Shown: in pieces, positions 1-7,242 of the stretch | Layout: the number at the start of each line of letters is the position of its first letter | Position numbering within the stretch: position 1 is the stretch's first letter | Source: Dehalococcoidia bacterium | Lineage (GTDB): Bacteria; Chloroflexota; Dehalococcoidia; UBA2247 | Length of the DNA: 12,769 nucleotides | Reading direction: 5' to 3' | NCBI GenBank assembly: GCA_021159955.1 | Contig: JAGHDJ010000108.1 | Coordinates: 1 to 12,769, forward strand | The notes under the pieces: generated by a model | What the model saw: only the letters and a program-made list of their open reading frames with translations | Database searches by the model: none | What the model was told of the DNA's origin: nothing | Program-made: the position numbers and the translations under genes

Positions 1-38
1 GATAGAATAGCATTACAGACACTCAAAGGAGCACAGAA

Positions 39-254
39 ATGGCGCAACGCCCCAACTGGAATGACAGCTATTGGGAAAAGCTCGACTCCAAAACCGAGAG
101 GAAACTGAGGACTATGTGCCCCCACTGCGGCAGCGAGAATACCTACTACAATGAACACTACAAGGTGTGGCGGTGCAGTAACTGTGAGCACGCCTTCACC
201 GTCAACGGGTTGGACAAAAAGAGAAGCTGGTGGCAAAGATTATTCAGGCGATAG
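39..254 (+). CDS. Small zinc-ribbon protein (71 aa)
   Basis: This is a small, probably cytoplasmic protein of unknown role. The sequence shows one four-cysteine zinc ribbon, C27-P-H-C30 and C46-S-N-C49. The second knuckle sits in WRCSNC, a form common in zinc ribbons of nucleic-acid-associated or hypothetical proteins. A charged N-terminal segment (residues 7-26) precedes the ribbon. A short basic, aromatic tail (KKRSWWQRLFRR, residues 60-71) follows it and could bind nucleic acid or a membrane surface; this is inference. The start is supported by AAAGGAG eight bases upstream of the ATG. The HD-domain gene begins 12 bp downstream on the same strand, so the two are probably co-transcribed. I am confident it is a real gene and do not know its function. 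Confidence 0.8.
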   Translation: MAQRPNWNDSYWEKLDSKTERKLRTMCPHCGSENTYYNEHYKVWRCSNCEHAFTVNGLDKKRSWWQRLFRR

Positions 255-266
255 AGGTTTATTAAG

Positions 267-833
267 ATGGAGAAACACATACCAACATACAATGAAGCAT
301 TATCCCTCCTGAGAGAGTTCAATGAGAGCGAAAGTTTGCTGAAACACGCCTATGCCGTAGAGGGGGTGATGCGCTACATCGCCAGAAAGAGTGGCGAGGA
401 CGAGGAGAAGTGGGGTATTATCGGATTGGTGCACGATCTGGACTACGAGCGCTTCCCTGAGCAGCACTGCGCAAAATCACGGGAGATACTGGAAGAGCGC
501 GGATGGGCAGAGGAATACATACGAGCGGTCGTCTCCCACGGCTGGGGTATCTGCAGCAATACCGAGCCACAAACTACACTGGAGAAAACGCTATATACCA
601 TAGATGAACTGACAGGACTCATTGTGGCAACAGCTCTAGTCCACCCATCAAAGAGCGTCAATGATATGAAAGTCAAATCGGTAATGAAAAAGTGGAAAGA
701 CAAATCATTCGCCGCCGGCGTAAACCGCACCATAATTAAGAACGGAACAGAGATGACGGGAACAGAACTAAGTGACCTGATTAACGATACCATTATGGGT
801 ATGCGCGAAGTTTCAGAGAAGATAGGACTATAA
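267..833 (+). CDS. HD-domain metal-dependent phosphohydrolase (188 aa)
   Basis: This is a stand-alone HD-superfamily protein. The sequence shows the family's metal-binding set in order: H27 (LLKHAYAV), the H56-D57 pair in GLVHDLDYERFPEQH, H91 in VVSHGW, and D113 in YTIDEL. Family members hydrolyse phosphate esters of nucleotides or related compounds using one or two divalent metals. The substrate cannot be read from the sequence. The form with HDLDYERFPEQH and a single domain of about 190 residues matches a widespread group of predicted hydrolases in anaerobic bacteria. No signal peptide or membrane segment is seen, so it should be cytosolic. AGAGG about nine bases before the ATG supports the start. 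It lies 12 bp after the zinc-ribbon gene and converges with the MATE gene on the other strand. Confidence 0.88.
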   Translation: MEKHIPTYNEALSLLREFNESESLLKHAYAVEGVMRYIARKSGEDEEKWGIIGLVHDLDYERFPEQHCAKSREILEERGWAEEYIRAVVSHGWGICSNTEPQTTLEKTLYTIDELTGLIVATALVHPSKSVNDMKVKSVMKKWKDKSFAAGVNRTIIKNGTEMTGTELSDLINDTIMGMREVSEKIGL

Positions 834-949
834 TATCACAAGAGTAAAAGATAACGCAGCACCCTGTGTCCCGTCTGCTTCTCTGACAGACCACTTCAAC
901 CCACATCATAACCAATGCCCGCTAGCTAACATTACCCCACAGCGGAACA

Positions 950-966
950 TAAGGGGCTATCCCTTA
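950..966. terminator. Weak hairpin between convergent genes
   Basis: TAAGGG and CCCTTA form a perfect 6-bp stem around a 5-base loop, between the ends of the HD gene (833) and the MATE gene (980). The location suits a shared transcription end. There is no clear T tract on either strand, so an intrinsic terminator is only a possibility. Confidence 0.25.
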
Positions 967-979
967 CTCAGATATTGAC

Positions 980-2338
980 TCACCCAGCATCCTGCTGATT
1001 AAATCTCAGGCGAAATTGTATCCCCATTCTCTTGAACTGAATACCAGCCCACACCAGAGTAAGTATAACTGCCGCAATATCAGCGAAAGGAAACGCCGCC
1101 CACAATCCATTAAGCCCGAACCACATAGGAAAAATTAAAACCGCAGGAAGCAAAAAGATAACCTGGCGAGATGATGACAAAACCAGAGACGCCACCCCCT
1201 TACCAATTCCCTGAAAAAAGGACGTCAGAATTATCTGAATTCCTACAACAAAGTAACCAATGCTAAATATGCGCAGGACACCTATCCCCTCACCAAGAAA
1301 CTGCGGGTCACTGTTAAACAACGACACAACCTGCACGGGGAAGATCGTGACCACCGCCCAACAAAACAGACTCCATGCAAAAGCAACTACACCTGCCTTA
1401 ATAACCACCTCACCAACGCGTCTAGTTTGCTCCGCCCCAAAATTATAGCCAACAATTGGCATCATACCCTGAGCTACACCAACACAGGGCATAAAGGCAA
1501 AACTGGAAATACGAAAGACAACACCCAGCGCAGCTAAGGGAATCACGCCAAAAGACGCTGCCACCCTGTTAGCCAATATCAAACTAACAGAACCGGCTAT
1601 TATACGAACTATCGAAGCAACCCCTACACGATAGATTTCAACCAGAATACACATCCTGAGCATAAAATAACTGCGGCGGAGTCGATAAGACGTCTTTCCT
1701 GATAATAGATAACCCAAAAATACAATTACTCCAACACTCCGCCCTACGACAGTAGCAGCCGCTGCCCCAGAAACCCCCATAGCCGGTATTGGTCCCAGCC
1801 CGAAGATGAAAATCGGATCCAGAATTATGTTGGTTACCGCCGATATAATCATTACCGTGCCAGAAAAAGACGGATTACCCTCAGCCCTGATAAGGTTCTC
1901 CATCACCACAGAAGAGAAGGTAATAACGACAAAAATAATCAGGATGGTCACATAACTCTCGGCAATAGGAAGATTATTCCCGCTGGCGCCAAACAAACTC
2001 AGTAGAAACCTCGTATTCGGCAAGAAGACAGCAGTTACGATAAGACCTGTAATAACAGTTAGTGTAATGGTATTACATACAACCCTGTCCGCCTCATCAC
2101 GTCTCCTCGCCCCCAAATGTCGGGCAATCAAAGAAGCTGCTCCTACCCCAGTCCCCACAGAGATTGCCATAAATATCATCATCATTGGGAAAGCAGCAGT
2201 CACTGCGGCGAGCGATTCGGTGCCGAGCCGTCCGATAAATATGGCATCAATAACATTATAACTGGATGACACCAGCATAGCCGCTATGGCAGGGCCGGAA
2301 AAACGGAACAGAAGCTTACTAATTGATTCCCGCCCCAT
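980..2338 (-). CDS. MATE family multidrug/drug-sodium antiporter (about 452 aa)
   Basis: This is an inner-membrane efflux transporter of the MATE (multidrug and toxic compound extrusion) family. Members export cationic drugs, dyes or metabolites using a sodium or proton gradient. The protein is almost entirely hydrophobic, with about twelve membrane segments in two related halves. Its first segment has the family look FRFSGPAIAAMLVSSSYNVIDAIFIGRLG, and about 450 residues is the usual family length. The reading frame stays open to 2449. I chose the ATG at 2338 because AGGAG lies seven bases upstream and homology-like sequence starts immediately (MGRESISKLL). The extra 37 residues of the longer version do not look like a MATE N-terminus and run toward repeat sequence. 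The gene stands alone, convergent with the HD gene, with an insertion element just upstream. The substrate is unknown. Confidence 0.9.
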   Translation of the reverse strand: MGRESISKLLFRFSGPAIAAMLVSSSYNVIDAIFIGRLGTESLAAVTAAFPMMMIFMAISVGTGVGAASLIARHLGARRRDEADRVVCNTITLTVITGLIVTAVFLPNTRFLLSLFGASGNNLPIAESYVTILIIFVVITFSSVVMENLIRAEGNPSFSGTVMIISAVTNIILDPIFIFGLGPIPAMGVSGAAAATVVGRSVGVIVFLGYLLSGKTSYRLRRSYFMLRMCILVEIYRVGVASIVRIIAGSVSLILANRVAASFGVIPLAALGVVFRISSFAFMPCVGVAQGMMPIVGYNFGAEQTRRVGEVVIKAGVVAFAWSLFCWAVVTIFPVQVVSLFNSDPQFLGEGIGVLRIFSIGYFVVGIQIILTSFFQGIGKGVASLVLSSSRQVIFLLPAVLIFPMWFGLNGLWAAFPFADIAAVILTLVWAGIQFKRMGIQFRLRFNQQDAG

Positions 2339-2427
2339 CACCGCACTCCTGGGGCTATTCCACCCGGGTAACTTTTTATTCCCTTGTCCATTTAAAAGGG
2401 TCATTCTAGCTATCCAAACTCCCGCAC

Positions 2428-2491
2428 AAAAGGTTAATGTGAGCGCCAAATAAACTTTTGAAGTCTACCATAAAGTCAATGCGAGCGCCAA
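2428..2491. repeat. Two near-identical direct repeats 42 bp apart
   Basis: AATGTGAGCGCCAA (2436-2449) recurs as AATGCGAGCGCCAA (2478-2491), 13 of 14 bases alike. Weaker similarity extends about seven bases upstream of each. The 42-bp period is close to four helical turns. They lie 98 to 153 bp upstream of the MATE start and just outside the likely left end of the insertion element. They could be regulator sites or the relic end of another insertion sequence, since IS21-type ends carry repeated transposase sites. Neither reading is proven. Confidence 0.5.
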
Positions 2492-2499
2492 TTGAAAAT

Positions 2500-3728
2500 G
2501 TGCGATGTCCAAGACATACTATACAGTTTTTAAACTATGGGTATACTGGGTACATCAAGAAGGTGTTGGAACTTCTTGAAATCGACGTTAGTAGTTTGGA
2601 GATAGAGAGGTATGAAACCTGGACTCCATACCTATCTACCGAGAGGCAAGATTGATTACAAGCAGTTGAGGAGGATTAATCCTGAAGCTGCCAGGCGAGC
2701 TGTTCTAGGGTATCTGAAGACGAATAGAGGTAATATTTCAGAGGCGTCTTCAATCTTTGGGATAAACCGGACAGTGGTTTATGATATCATCAACAAAGAG
2801 AGGGATGGCGACTTAAAGGACAGATCCAGGGTGCCCAAGCACCAGCCCAAGAGAACATCGGGAGTGATTGAAGATAAGGTCATTGAGATAAAGAACAGAA
2901 CCAGACTGGGATCAGAAAGGTTGTCACGCTACCTTAAGCAGCATGAAGGGACATCGGTTCCTCCGGGAACGGTTCGTCACATCATCAGGAGAAACAAGGG
3001 GAGGGTCGATTACCATCTACGCTCCTATAGGGTGAGGAAAGAGAAGCGGGAGTTTATCGACTGGTATTCGGCCAAACCATTTGAAATTGTGCAGGTGGAT
3101 TTGAAGTATATCAGGGACCATAAAGCCTTGAGCCGTGAGCAGATGATACATCTTGACCGACACGACATACTCAACTACCAGTGGGGAGCCCTGGATGTGA
3201 ATTCAAGGTTTAAACTCATCGGCTATTCCAGGGAGAAATCGTGGGCTAACGGGCTGTGTTGGTATCTGTGGGTCATCTCCTGGCTGAGGTCGCATGGGGT
3301 AAAGGCATCAATCGTCTTCACTGTTGATAATGGTGAGGAATTTGGCGGCAAGTCCTGGATGAAGGTTACCGAACTGAGGAAGTTAATCCGCGGCTTTGGC
3401 TGCCGGCTAATACAAAATCATAAGGGGCACTGTGAGGAGAATGCTCATCTGGAGCGTTCCCATCGGACGGATGACGATGAATTCTATATTCCACGGGTCT
3501 TACAGATAAAGAGTGAAGCCGAACTCCTGAATGAAGCCATGGATTACATCTACTACTATAACAACCTCAGGGAATACTCCTCGCTTAATTACCAGACGCC
3601 TTTTTCTTATCTGAAAACTCAGCTACTGGACATTGATGATAAAATGAGGTTCGTAATACCAATAATGGCTGGATAAAGTGTCCGTCCAGCTGGGACCATG
3701 GAGTGGACACCATGTCTTGGCACAGCAC
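2500..3728 (+). mobile_element. IS481-like insertion element, imperfect ends
   Basis: An element of about 1.2 kb is centred on a single DDE transposase gene. The ends are inferred from a partial inverted repeat: CCAAGACAT at 2509-2517 matches the complement of ATGTCTTGG at 3712-3720. Outward from it, GTGC and TGT also match with a one-base length difference. I see no convincing target duplication, so the exact boundaries are uncertain by about 10 bp. Just after the transposase stop, GTGTCC (3678-3683) and GGACAC (3705-3710) form another small inverted repeat inside the right end. Confidence 0.55.
2612..3676 (+). CDS. DDE (rve-type) transposase, IS481-like (354 aa)
   Basis: This protein catalyses cut and strand transfer of the surrounding insertion element. 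It starts with a helix-turn-helix region (about residues 30-65, ISEASSIFGINRTVVYDII), followed by a second winged-helix-like segment (about 85-128). The integrase core then carries the catalytic triad: D163 in VQVDLKYI, D239 in FTVDNGEEF and E281 in NAHLERSHR. The last two are 41 residues apart, somewhat longer than the classic 35. The length and single frame fit IS481-type transposases, and no frameshift or internal stop is seen, so it may be active. The ATG at 2612 is the first possible ATG because an in-frame TAG lies at 2603-2605. GGAG lies about ten bases upstream. Assignment to IS481 rather than a neighbouring rve family is probable, not certain. Confidence 0.88.
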   Translation: MKPGLHTYLPRGKIDYKQLRRINPEAARRAVLGYLKTNRGNISEASSIFGINRTVVYDIINKERDGDLKDRSRVPKHQPKRTSGVIEDKVIEIKNRTRLGSERLSRYLKQHEGTSVPPGTVRHIIRRNKGRVDYHLRSYRVRKEKREFIDWYSAKPFEIVQVDLKYIRDHKALSREQMIHLDRHDILNYQWGALDVNSRFKLIGYSREKSWANGLCWYLWVISWLRSHGVKASIVFTVDNGEEFGGKSWMKVTELRKLIRGFGCRLIQNHKGHCEENAHLERSHRTDDDEFYIPRVLQIKSEAELLNEAMDYIYYYNNLREYSSLNYQTPFSYLKTQLLDIDDKMRFVIPIMAG

Positions 3729-3936
3729 CCTGTGACTATTCTGAAAAAATGTCATCATGAAGGCTTTGTGAGGATCAGGTTTTGCAAAGTAAAGTTCGCA
3801 AAAAATTTTCTTTTAAGGATGAGTCGCTTCTCACCACAGCCGCTCAGAGTGCTGCTATTGCGCAGGAGAGCAGAAAAGAAGGGGGTCTGGGAGAAAATGA
3901 ATTTTTGCCCGCCCTCAAAATTTGCAATGGCTGAAA

Positions 3937-4013
3937 TGGTCGGGGTGGCCGGATTCGAACCGGCGACCACCTGAACCCCATTCAGGTGCGCTACCAGGCT
4001 GCGCTACACCCCG
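3937..4013 (-). tRNA. tRNA-Pro (anticodon GGG)
   Basis: Read on the minus strand, the sequence folds into a complete cloverleaf. The acceptor stem is CGGGGTG with CACCCCG. The D-arm is GCGC/GCGC around AGCCTGGTA. The anticodon stem CCTGA/TCAGG holds the loop ATGGGGT, giving anticodon GGG (codon CCC). The T-arm contains GGTTCGAATCC. The discriminator base is A and the 3' CCA is encoded (3937-3939). The CGGGGTGTAGCGCAG opening is typical of bacterial proline tRNA. An apparent promoter lies just upstream. Open frames crossing this tRNA on both strands are artefacts. Confidence 0.96.
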
Positions 4014-4021
4014 AGGATTCA

Positions 4022-4051
4022 ATAATATCACAACCCCTGTGCTTGTTTCCA
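4022..4051 (-). promoter_or_regulatory. Probable sigma-70 promoter of tRNA-Pro
   Basis: On the minus strand TGGAAA (4046-4051) and TATTAT (4022-4027) are 18 bp apart. The -10 box ends nine bases before the mature tRNA 5' end at 4013. The -10 matches consensus at five of six positions and the -35 at four of six. The position next to a stable RNA gene makes it credible, but it is a pattern match only. Confidence 0.45.
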
Positions 4052-4077
4052 CTACTTTGATGAGGTGAATAATCTTA

Positions 4078-4112
4078 CCCTCACCCTGGCCCTCTCCCAT
4101 CAAGGGAGGGGA
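4078..4112. repeat. Interspersed palindromic repeat (CCCTCACCC... type)
   Basis: The sequence CCCTCACCCTGG is followed by CCCTCTCCC, the loop ATCAA and GGGAGGGG. This is nearly the complement of the left arm; one A is missing from the right arm. I recognise this as a common class of short intergenic repeat found in many bacterial genomes. It lies between tRNA-Pro and the cupin gene and would fold into a GC-rich hairpin on either strand. Confidence 0.6.
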
Positions 4113-4151
4113 TATGTGGAATGGAATTCTGCTAAGGGAAGGATGATTATT

Positions 4152-4240
4152 GTTTGAGATTGCGAACTCAAACCAGAACAGAATGAGGGGCAAGAATTGC
4201 CGCGTTGCCCCTTCGCTTCGCTCTGGGCTTCGTCTCACCG
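4152..4240. repeat. Cluster of nested hairpins, MITE-like repeat
   Basis: GTTTGAG (4152-4158) pairs perfectly with CTCAAAC (4167-4173). GGGGCAA (4187-4193) pairs with TTGCCCC (4205-4211), while the inner GGCAA (4189-4193) can instead pair with TTGCC (4197-4201), so the last two hairpins exclude each other. To the right, GCTTCGCTC and the trailing CGCAGTGACA resemble the widespread repeat whose other strand reads TGTCATTGCGAGCGAAGCG. It lies downstream of the cupin stop codon, so the hairpin at 4187-4211 might also end that transcript. No gene is seen between 4014 and 4300. Confidence 0.5.
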
Positions 4241-4300
4241 CAGTGACATAGGGAGAGCAGGGGAGAGAGAGGAGTTATTGCTGGGAGATTACTTTGCTGT

Positions 4301-4726
4301 TTATTTCAGCAGTCCCACAATGCCTTCCTGTGGGGCATCGGGGTCACAGCAATCTCCACCATCGGGGCAGTCTATTATACATATCATCTCCACAGGCTTG
4401 TCGCCGATGGCTATTGCCCTGTGGGGTTCGTTCTCGGCGAAGATAACTTCGTCTCCAGGACCTACTTCTACCGAATCATCAGGTGTTTCGAAGCGCATTT
4501 TGCCTGAAATGATGAATGGTGCCTGAATGTATTTGTGATAATGGAAAGGTGGAGTTTCCAGTACTCCTGGTTTCAGGGTGTATTTTCTCACAGCAAAGTT
4601 ATGGTGATATTTTTCGTCACCTATACTTCTGCTGAAATACCATTGAATAATCATCTTTCCTTCGGGCATACCAAACGGTTTACCCACATCTACGCGCTCG
4701 ACATCTTTTCCTCTTCTGATAATCAT
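4301..4726 (-). CDS. Small cupin-fold protein with cysteine-rich tail (141 aa)
   Basis: This is a single-domain cupin, a small beta-barrel that usually binds one metal and acts as an enzyme, a sugar isomerase or a ligand sensor. Motif 1 is visible as G54...H62-Y-H64...Q68...G75, and motif 2 as VGPGDEVIFAENEPH102. The position normally held by a metal-binding glutamate in motif 1 is Gln68, so metal binding may be altered or lost. The C-terminal tail has four cysteines (C116, C120, C126, C127), including a DCPDGGDCCD run, which is unusual for a cupin and could hold a second metal. AAGGAAGG about eight bases upstream fixes the start. It follows the metallo-beta-lactamase gene by 57 bp on the same strand and probably shares its transcript. 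The reaction is unknown. Confidence 0.82.
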   Translation of the reverse strand: MIIRRGKDVERVDVGKPFGMPEGKMIIQWYFSRSIGDEKYHHNFAVRKYTLKPGVLETPPFHYHKYIQAPFIISGKMRFETPDDSVEVGPGDEVIFAENEPHRAIAIGDKPVEMICIIDCPDGGDCCDPDAPQEGIVGLLK

Positions 4727-4783
4727 TTCTATACCTTCCTTTTCAGTATGATTGCATGTACAGCTTGTCTGCTGTCGGGTATG

Positions 4784-5575
4784 TTACTCAGGGATGACCT
4801 TGTTCATATTTTCTGAGTCATGCCCGCCTATGAGATATTTTGCATCATCTCTAATGAGGGTTTTTATCAGGCTGAGACTCCTGTACCAGTCATAATCGTT
4901 GTGGGTAGTGTTAGGATTGGGCAGGCAGGTATTCCCCGGCACTGGTGGCAGGGAGACTTTCTTTCCCTCAGCGCTTATTAAGTAGTTCATCTCGGGATAC
5001 ATTTCACGCCGAAACAAGACGCTGTCACCGGTGAGAACATATAATCCTTTTCCGGTTTCTACTCCTATGCTTTGGCTGCCTACCGTGTGTCCGGGTGTCC
5101 TGTAGGTGTGTATGCCATCTTCAATTTCCACATCGCTATTAATCTTCACGCACTTCAATTGCTTCAGTTCTGGTATGACTCCTAAGTCATAGTCTTTTAT
5201 CAGCAGTTGATTGGGCATAGGATCCAGGAGGTTCTTCCACTCATCTTCCTGGAAGATGTGCGTTGCTTTTGTAAAGAGACTGCATGCCCCAGCGTGGTCA
5301 TTGTGCAGGTGGGTATAGAGAACGATGTCGATATCGTCGGGCTTAACTTCCAATTTAGCCAGCGCATCAATGACGTTCTGGATGCCTGCCCATGCCGGAC
5401 AGCCTCCCCATGCCTTACCATCTACGATGACGCGCTCGTGTATGCCTGCATCAACCAGTATTTTCTTGTTTCCGTTATCAAGCAGAAAGCCCATATATGA
5501 TATTGTGTAGGGCATACCTACTGGTGTGACATCGATTTTCCCAAAGTCCATTGGATAAATCTTCCAGTTGCTCAT
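4784..5575 (-). CDS. Metallo-beta-lactamase-fold hydrolase, lactonase-like (263 aa)
   Basis: This is a cytosolic zinc hydrolase of the metallo-beta-lactamase superfamily, closest by appearance to the N-acyl homoserine lactonase-like group. From the ATG at 5575 the motifs are YTH89-L-H91-N-D93-H94-AG, TPGH163TVGS, LTGD184S and IGGH252. This is the full dinuclear metal site. The tyrosine that follows the bridging aspartate by three residues in the AiiA lactonase is a leucine here (L187). True quorum-signal lactonase activity is therefore doubtful; another lactone or ester is equally possible. The frame is open to an ATG at 5590, but GGAGG lies inside that extension, seven bases before the ATG at 5575, so the later start is preferred. 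It sits 68 bp after cimA and 57 bp before the cupin gene. Confidence 0.88.
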   Translation of the reverse strand: MSNWKIYPMDFGKIDVTPVGMPYTISYMGFLLDNGNKKILVDAGIHERVIVDGKAWGGCPAWAGIQNVIDALAKLEVKPDDIDIVLYTHLHNDHAGACSLFTKATHIFQEDEWKNLLDPMPNQLLIKDYDLGVIPELKQLKCVKINSDVEIEDGIHTYRTPGHTVGSQSIGVETGKGLYVLTGDSVLFRREMYPEMNYLISAEGKKVSLPPVPGNTCLPNPNTTHNDYDWYRSLSLIKTLIRDDAKYLIGGHDSENMNKVIPE

Positions 5576-5602
5576 TGTAGTTCCTCCCATTTTTTAATTA
5601 TC

Positions 5603-5630
5603 AATATAATCTGTGACTGCAATACCGGAA
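5603..5630 (-). promoter_or_regulatory. Possible promoter for the hydrolase-cupin pair
   Basis: On the minus strand TTCCGG (5625-5630) and TATATT (5603-5608) are 16 bp apart in the AT-rich 68-bp gap after cimA. The -35 box is poor. Read-through from the leu operon is an equally good explanation for expression of the next two genes. Confidence 0.25.
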
Positions 5631-5643
5631 TAAAACACTCTCG

Positions 5644-7242
5644 CTAGGCATCACCTCGTTTCAATAACCAGTACTCTAAGCTGTCAGCGAGGGCAAGCCA
5701 GCTAGCCTCGATGACGTTGCTGGAGCTGCCCACTGTTCTCCATTCATCTTCTCCGTCGCTGGATTCAATGAGAACACTGATATGTGAAGCTGTCCCGGCG
5801 CTTTCTTCCAGAATGCGAACTTTATAGTCTATCAGTTTTACTACCGACAGACGGGGGTAGAATTGGAGCAGGGCTTTGCGCAGTGCGGCGTCGAGGGCAT
5901 TCACTGGTCCGTCGCCCTCGGCAGCAGTGTGCATAATCTTGTTCCCTACCTTGACCTTCACCGTGGCTTCAGACAGCAATTCCTCTTCCTGATTCCCCAT
6001 AGTGGGTGGGCGACGCCGTTTCTCCACCACGACCATAAAGTCTACCAGTTCAAATGGAGGGTGATAGTCAGTCTGAGTGCGTCGGATGAGCAGTTCGAAG
6101 GAAGACTCGGCATCTTCATACTGGAAGCCGCGGCTTTCCAGTAATTTAATCTGTTCCAGAATGTCACGTGTTTTCTTGTCTTCAGGGGAAAGAGTGAAGC
6201 CACGTTCTCTGGCTTTATATACGATGTTGCTCACTCCTGAAAGTTCTGATACTACTACCCTGCTTCGATTGCCTACCAGTGCAGGGTTAATGTGCTGGTA
6301 GCTCTTATCCCACTTTGCCATCGCTGATGCGTGAAGCCCACCTTTGTGGGCGAAGGCGCTGGCACCCACATAAGGGGCATGTGTTCCAATACTCCGATTG
6401 GCTAATTCACTGACATAGCGGGAAACCCCGCTGAGTTTATTCATTTGCTCATCGCTGATGCAGTCGATATACATCTTGAATTTGAGGGTGGGAATGATTG
6501 AGCAGAGATTGGCGTTGCCGCAGCGCTCACCATATCCGTTAATAGTCCCTTGTAACTGAATGGCACCAGATTGGATTGCTGCCAGGGTATTTGCCACTGC
6601 CAGATCGCTGTCGTTGTGAGCATGAATACCCAGAGGGGTATTCACTGCTCTGCCGGCAGACTCGAATGCCGCAGTTATCTCCTGCGGAAGGGTTCCGCCA
6701 TTGGTATCACAGAGCACAAGACACTCTGCTCCCGCATCAGCTGCGGTTTTCAAGGTACGCAGGGAATATTCGGAGTTGCTTTTATAGCCGTCGAAGAAAT
6801 GTTCGGCGTCAAAGAAAACAATGAGTCCTCTGGATTTGAGATACAGAATAGAGTCGGCAATCATCTTGAGATTATTATCCAGAGAGGTTTCCAATACCTC
6901 GATTACCTGCATGTCCCAGCTCTTGCCTACTATGGTGACTGTCCTGGTTTTTGCATCCACCAGTGCGCGCAGATTGGCATCGTCTTCTGCTTTTGTGCCA
7001 GGGTGACTGGTGCTGCCGAAGGCAACAATTGTGGAGTGCGAAAGGTGTAAATCAAGGGCGCGGGTGAAGAACTCCACATCCTTGGGGTTGGACCCGGGCC
7101 AGCCTCCCTCGATATAGTCTATGCCCAGTTCATCCAGTTTTTGGGCTATCTTAAGCTTGTCCTCTACCGAGAAGGAGATGCCTTCCTGCTGTGCCCCATC
7201 GCGTAGTGTGGTGTCGTAAAGCTGTAGCCGCGGCATAGTCAA
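5644..7242 (-). CDS. cimA: Citramalate synthase (532 aa)
   Basis: The enzyme condenses pyruvate and acetyl-CoA to (R)-citramalate, the first step of the threonine-independent isoleucine route. The products then pass through the LeuCD and LeuB enzymes. The N-terminal HMGL-like TIM barrel shows [14 protein letters not shown] (D15), the [12 protein letters not shown] segment that separates CimA from LeuA, the metal ligands H207 and H209 in HAHND, and [12 protein letters not shown]. The C-terminal part (about 395-525) is the LeuA-type regulatory dimer domain, so feedback by an end-product amino acid is likely. The length fits the CimA family. The start is either TTG at 7242, with GGAGG nine bases upstream and a 4-bp overlap with the leuB stop (TTGA), or ATG at 7236, which lies 15 bases from the same GGAGG. 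I prefer the TTG slightly. Confidence 0.95.
   Translation of the reverse strand: MTMPRLQLYDTTLRDGAQQEGISFSVEDKLKIAQKLDELGIDYIEGGWPGSNPKDVEFFTRALDLHLSHSTIVAFGSTSHPGTKAEDDANLRALVDAKTRTVTIVGKSWDMQVIEVLETSLDNNLKMIADSILYLKSRGLIVFFDAEHFFDGYKSNSEYSLRTLKTAADAGAECLVLCDTNGGTLPQEITAAFESAGRAVNTPLGIHAHNDSDLAVANTLAAIQSGAIQLQGTINGYGERCGNANLCSIIPTLKFKMYIDCISDEQMNKLSGVSRYVSELANRSIGTHAPYVGASAFAHKGGLHASAMAKWDKSYQHINPALVGNRSRVVVSELSGVSNIVYKARERGFTLSPEDKKTRDILEQIKLLESRGFQYEDAESSFELLIRRTQTDYHPPFELVDFMVVVEKRRRPPTMGNQEEELLSEATVKVKVGNKIMHTAAEGDGPVNALDAALRKALLQFYPRLSVVKLIDYKVRILEESAGTASHISVLIESSDGEDEWRTVGSSSNVIEASWLALADSLEYWLLKRGDA

Noticed and set aside
2458..2655. 65-residue open frame just before the transposase
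   Set aside because: It begins outside the inferred element, crosses its left end, lacks a ribosome site and runs in another frame into the transposase start. It shows no recognisable domain.
858..3734. CAGCACCCTGTG found both near 858 and near 3723, as a possible duplication around MATE plus the insertion element
   Set aside because: A 12-base match is expected by chance in a window of this size, and similarity does not extend beyond it.
3678..4238. Open frames across tRNA-Pro on both strands
   Set aside because: They contain the well-known spurious translations of a tRNA (GVAQPGSAPEWG... and VGVAGFEPATT) and of the flanking repeats.
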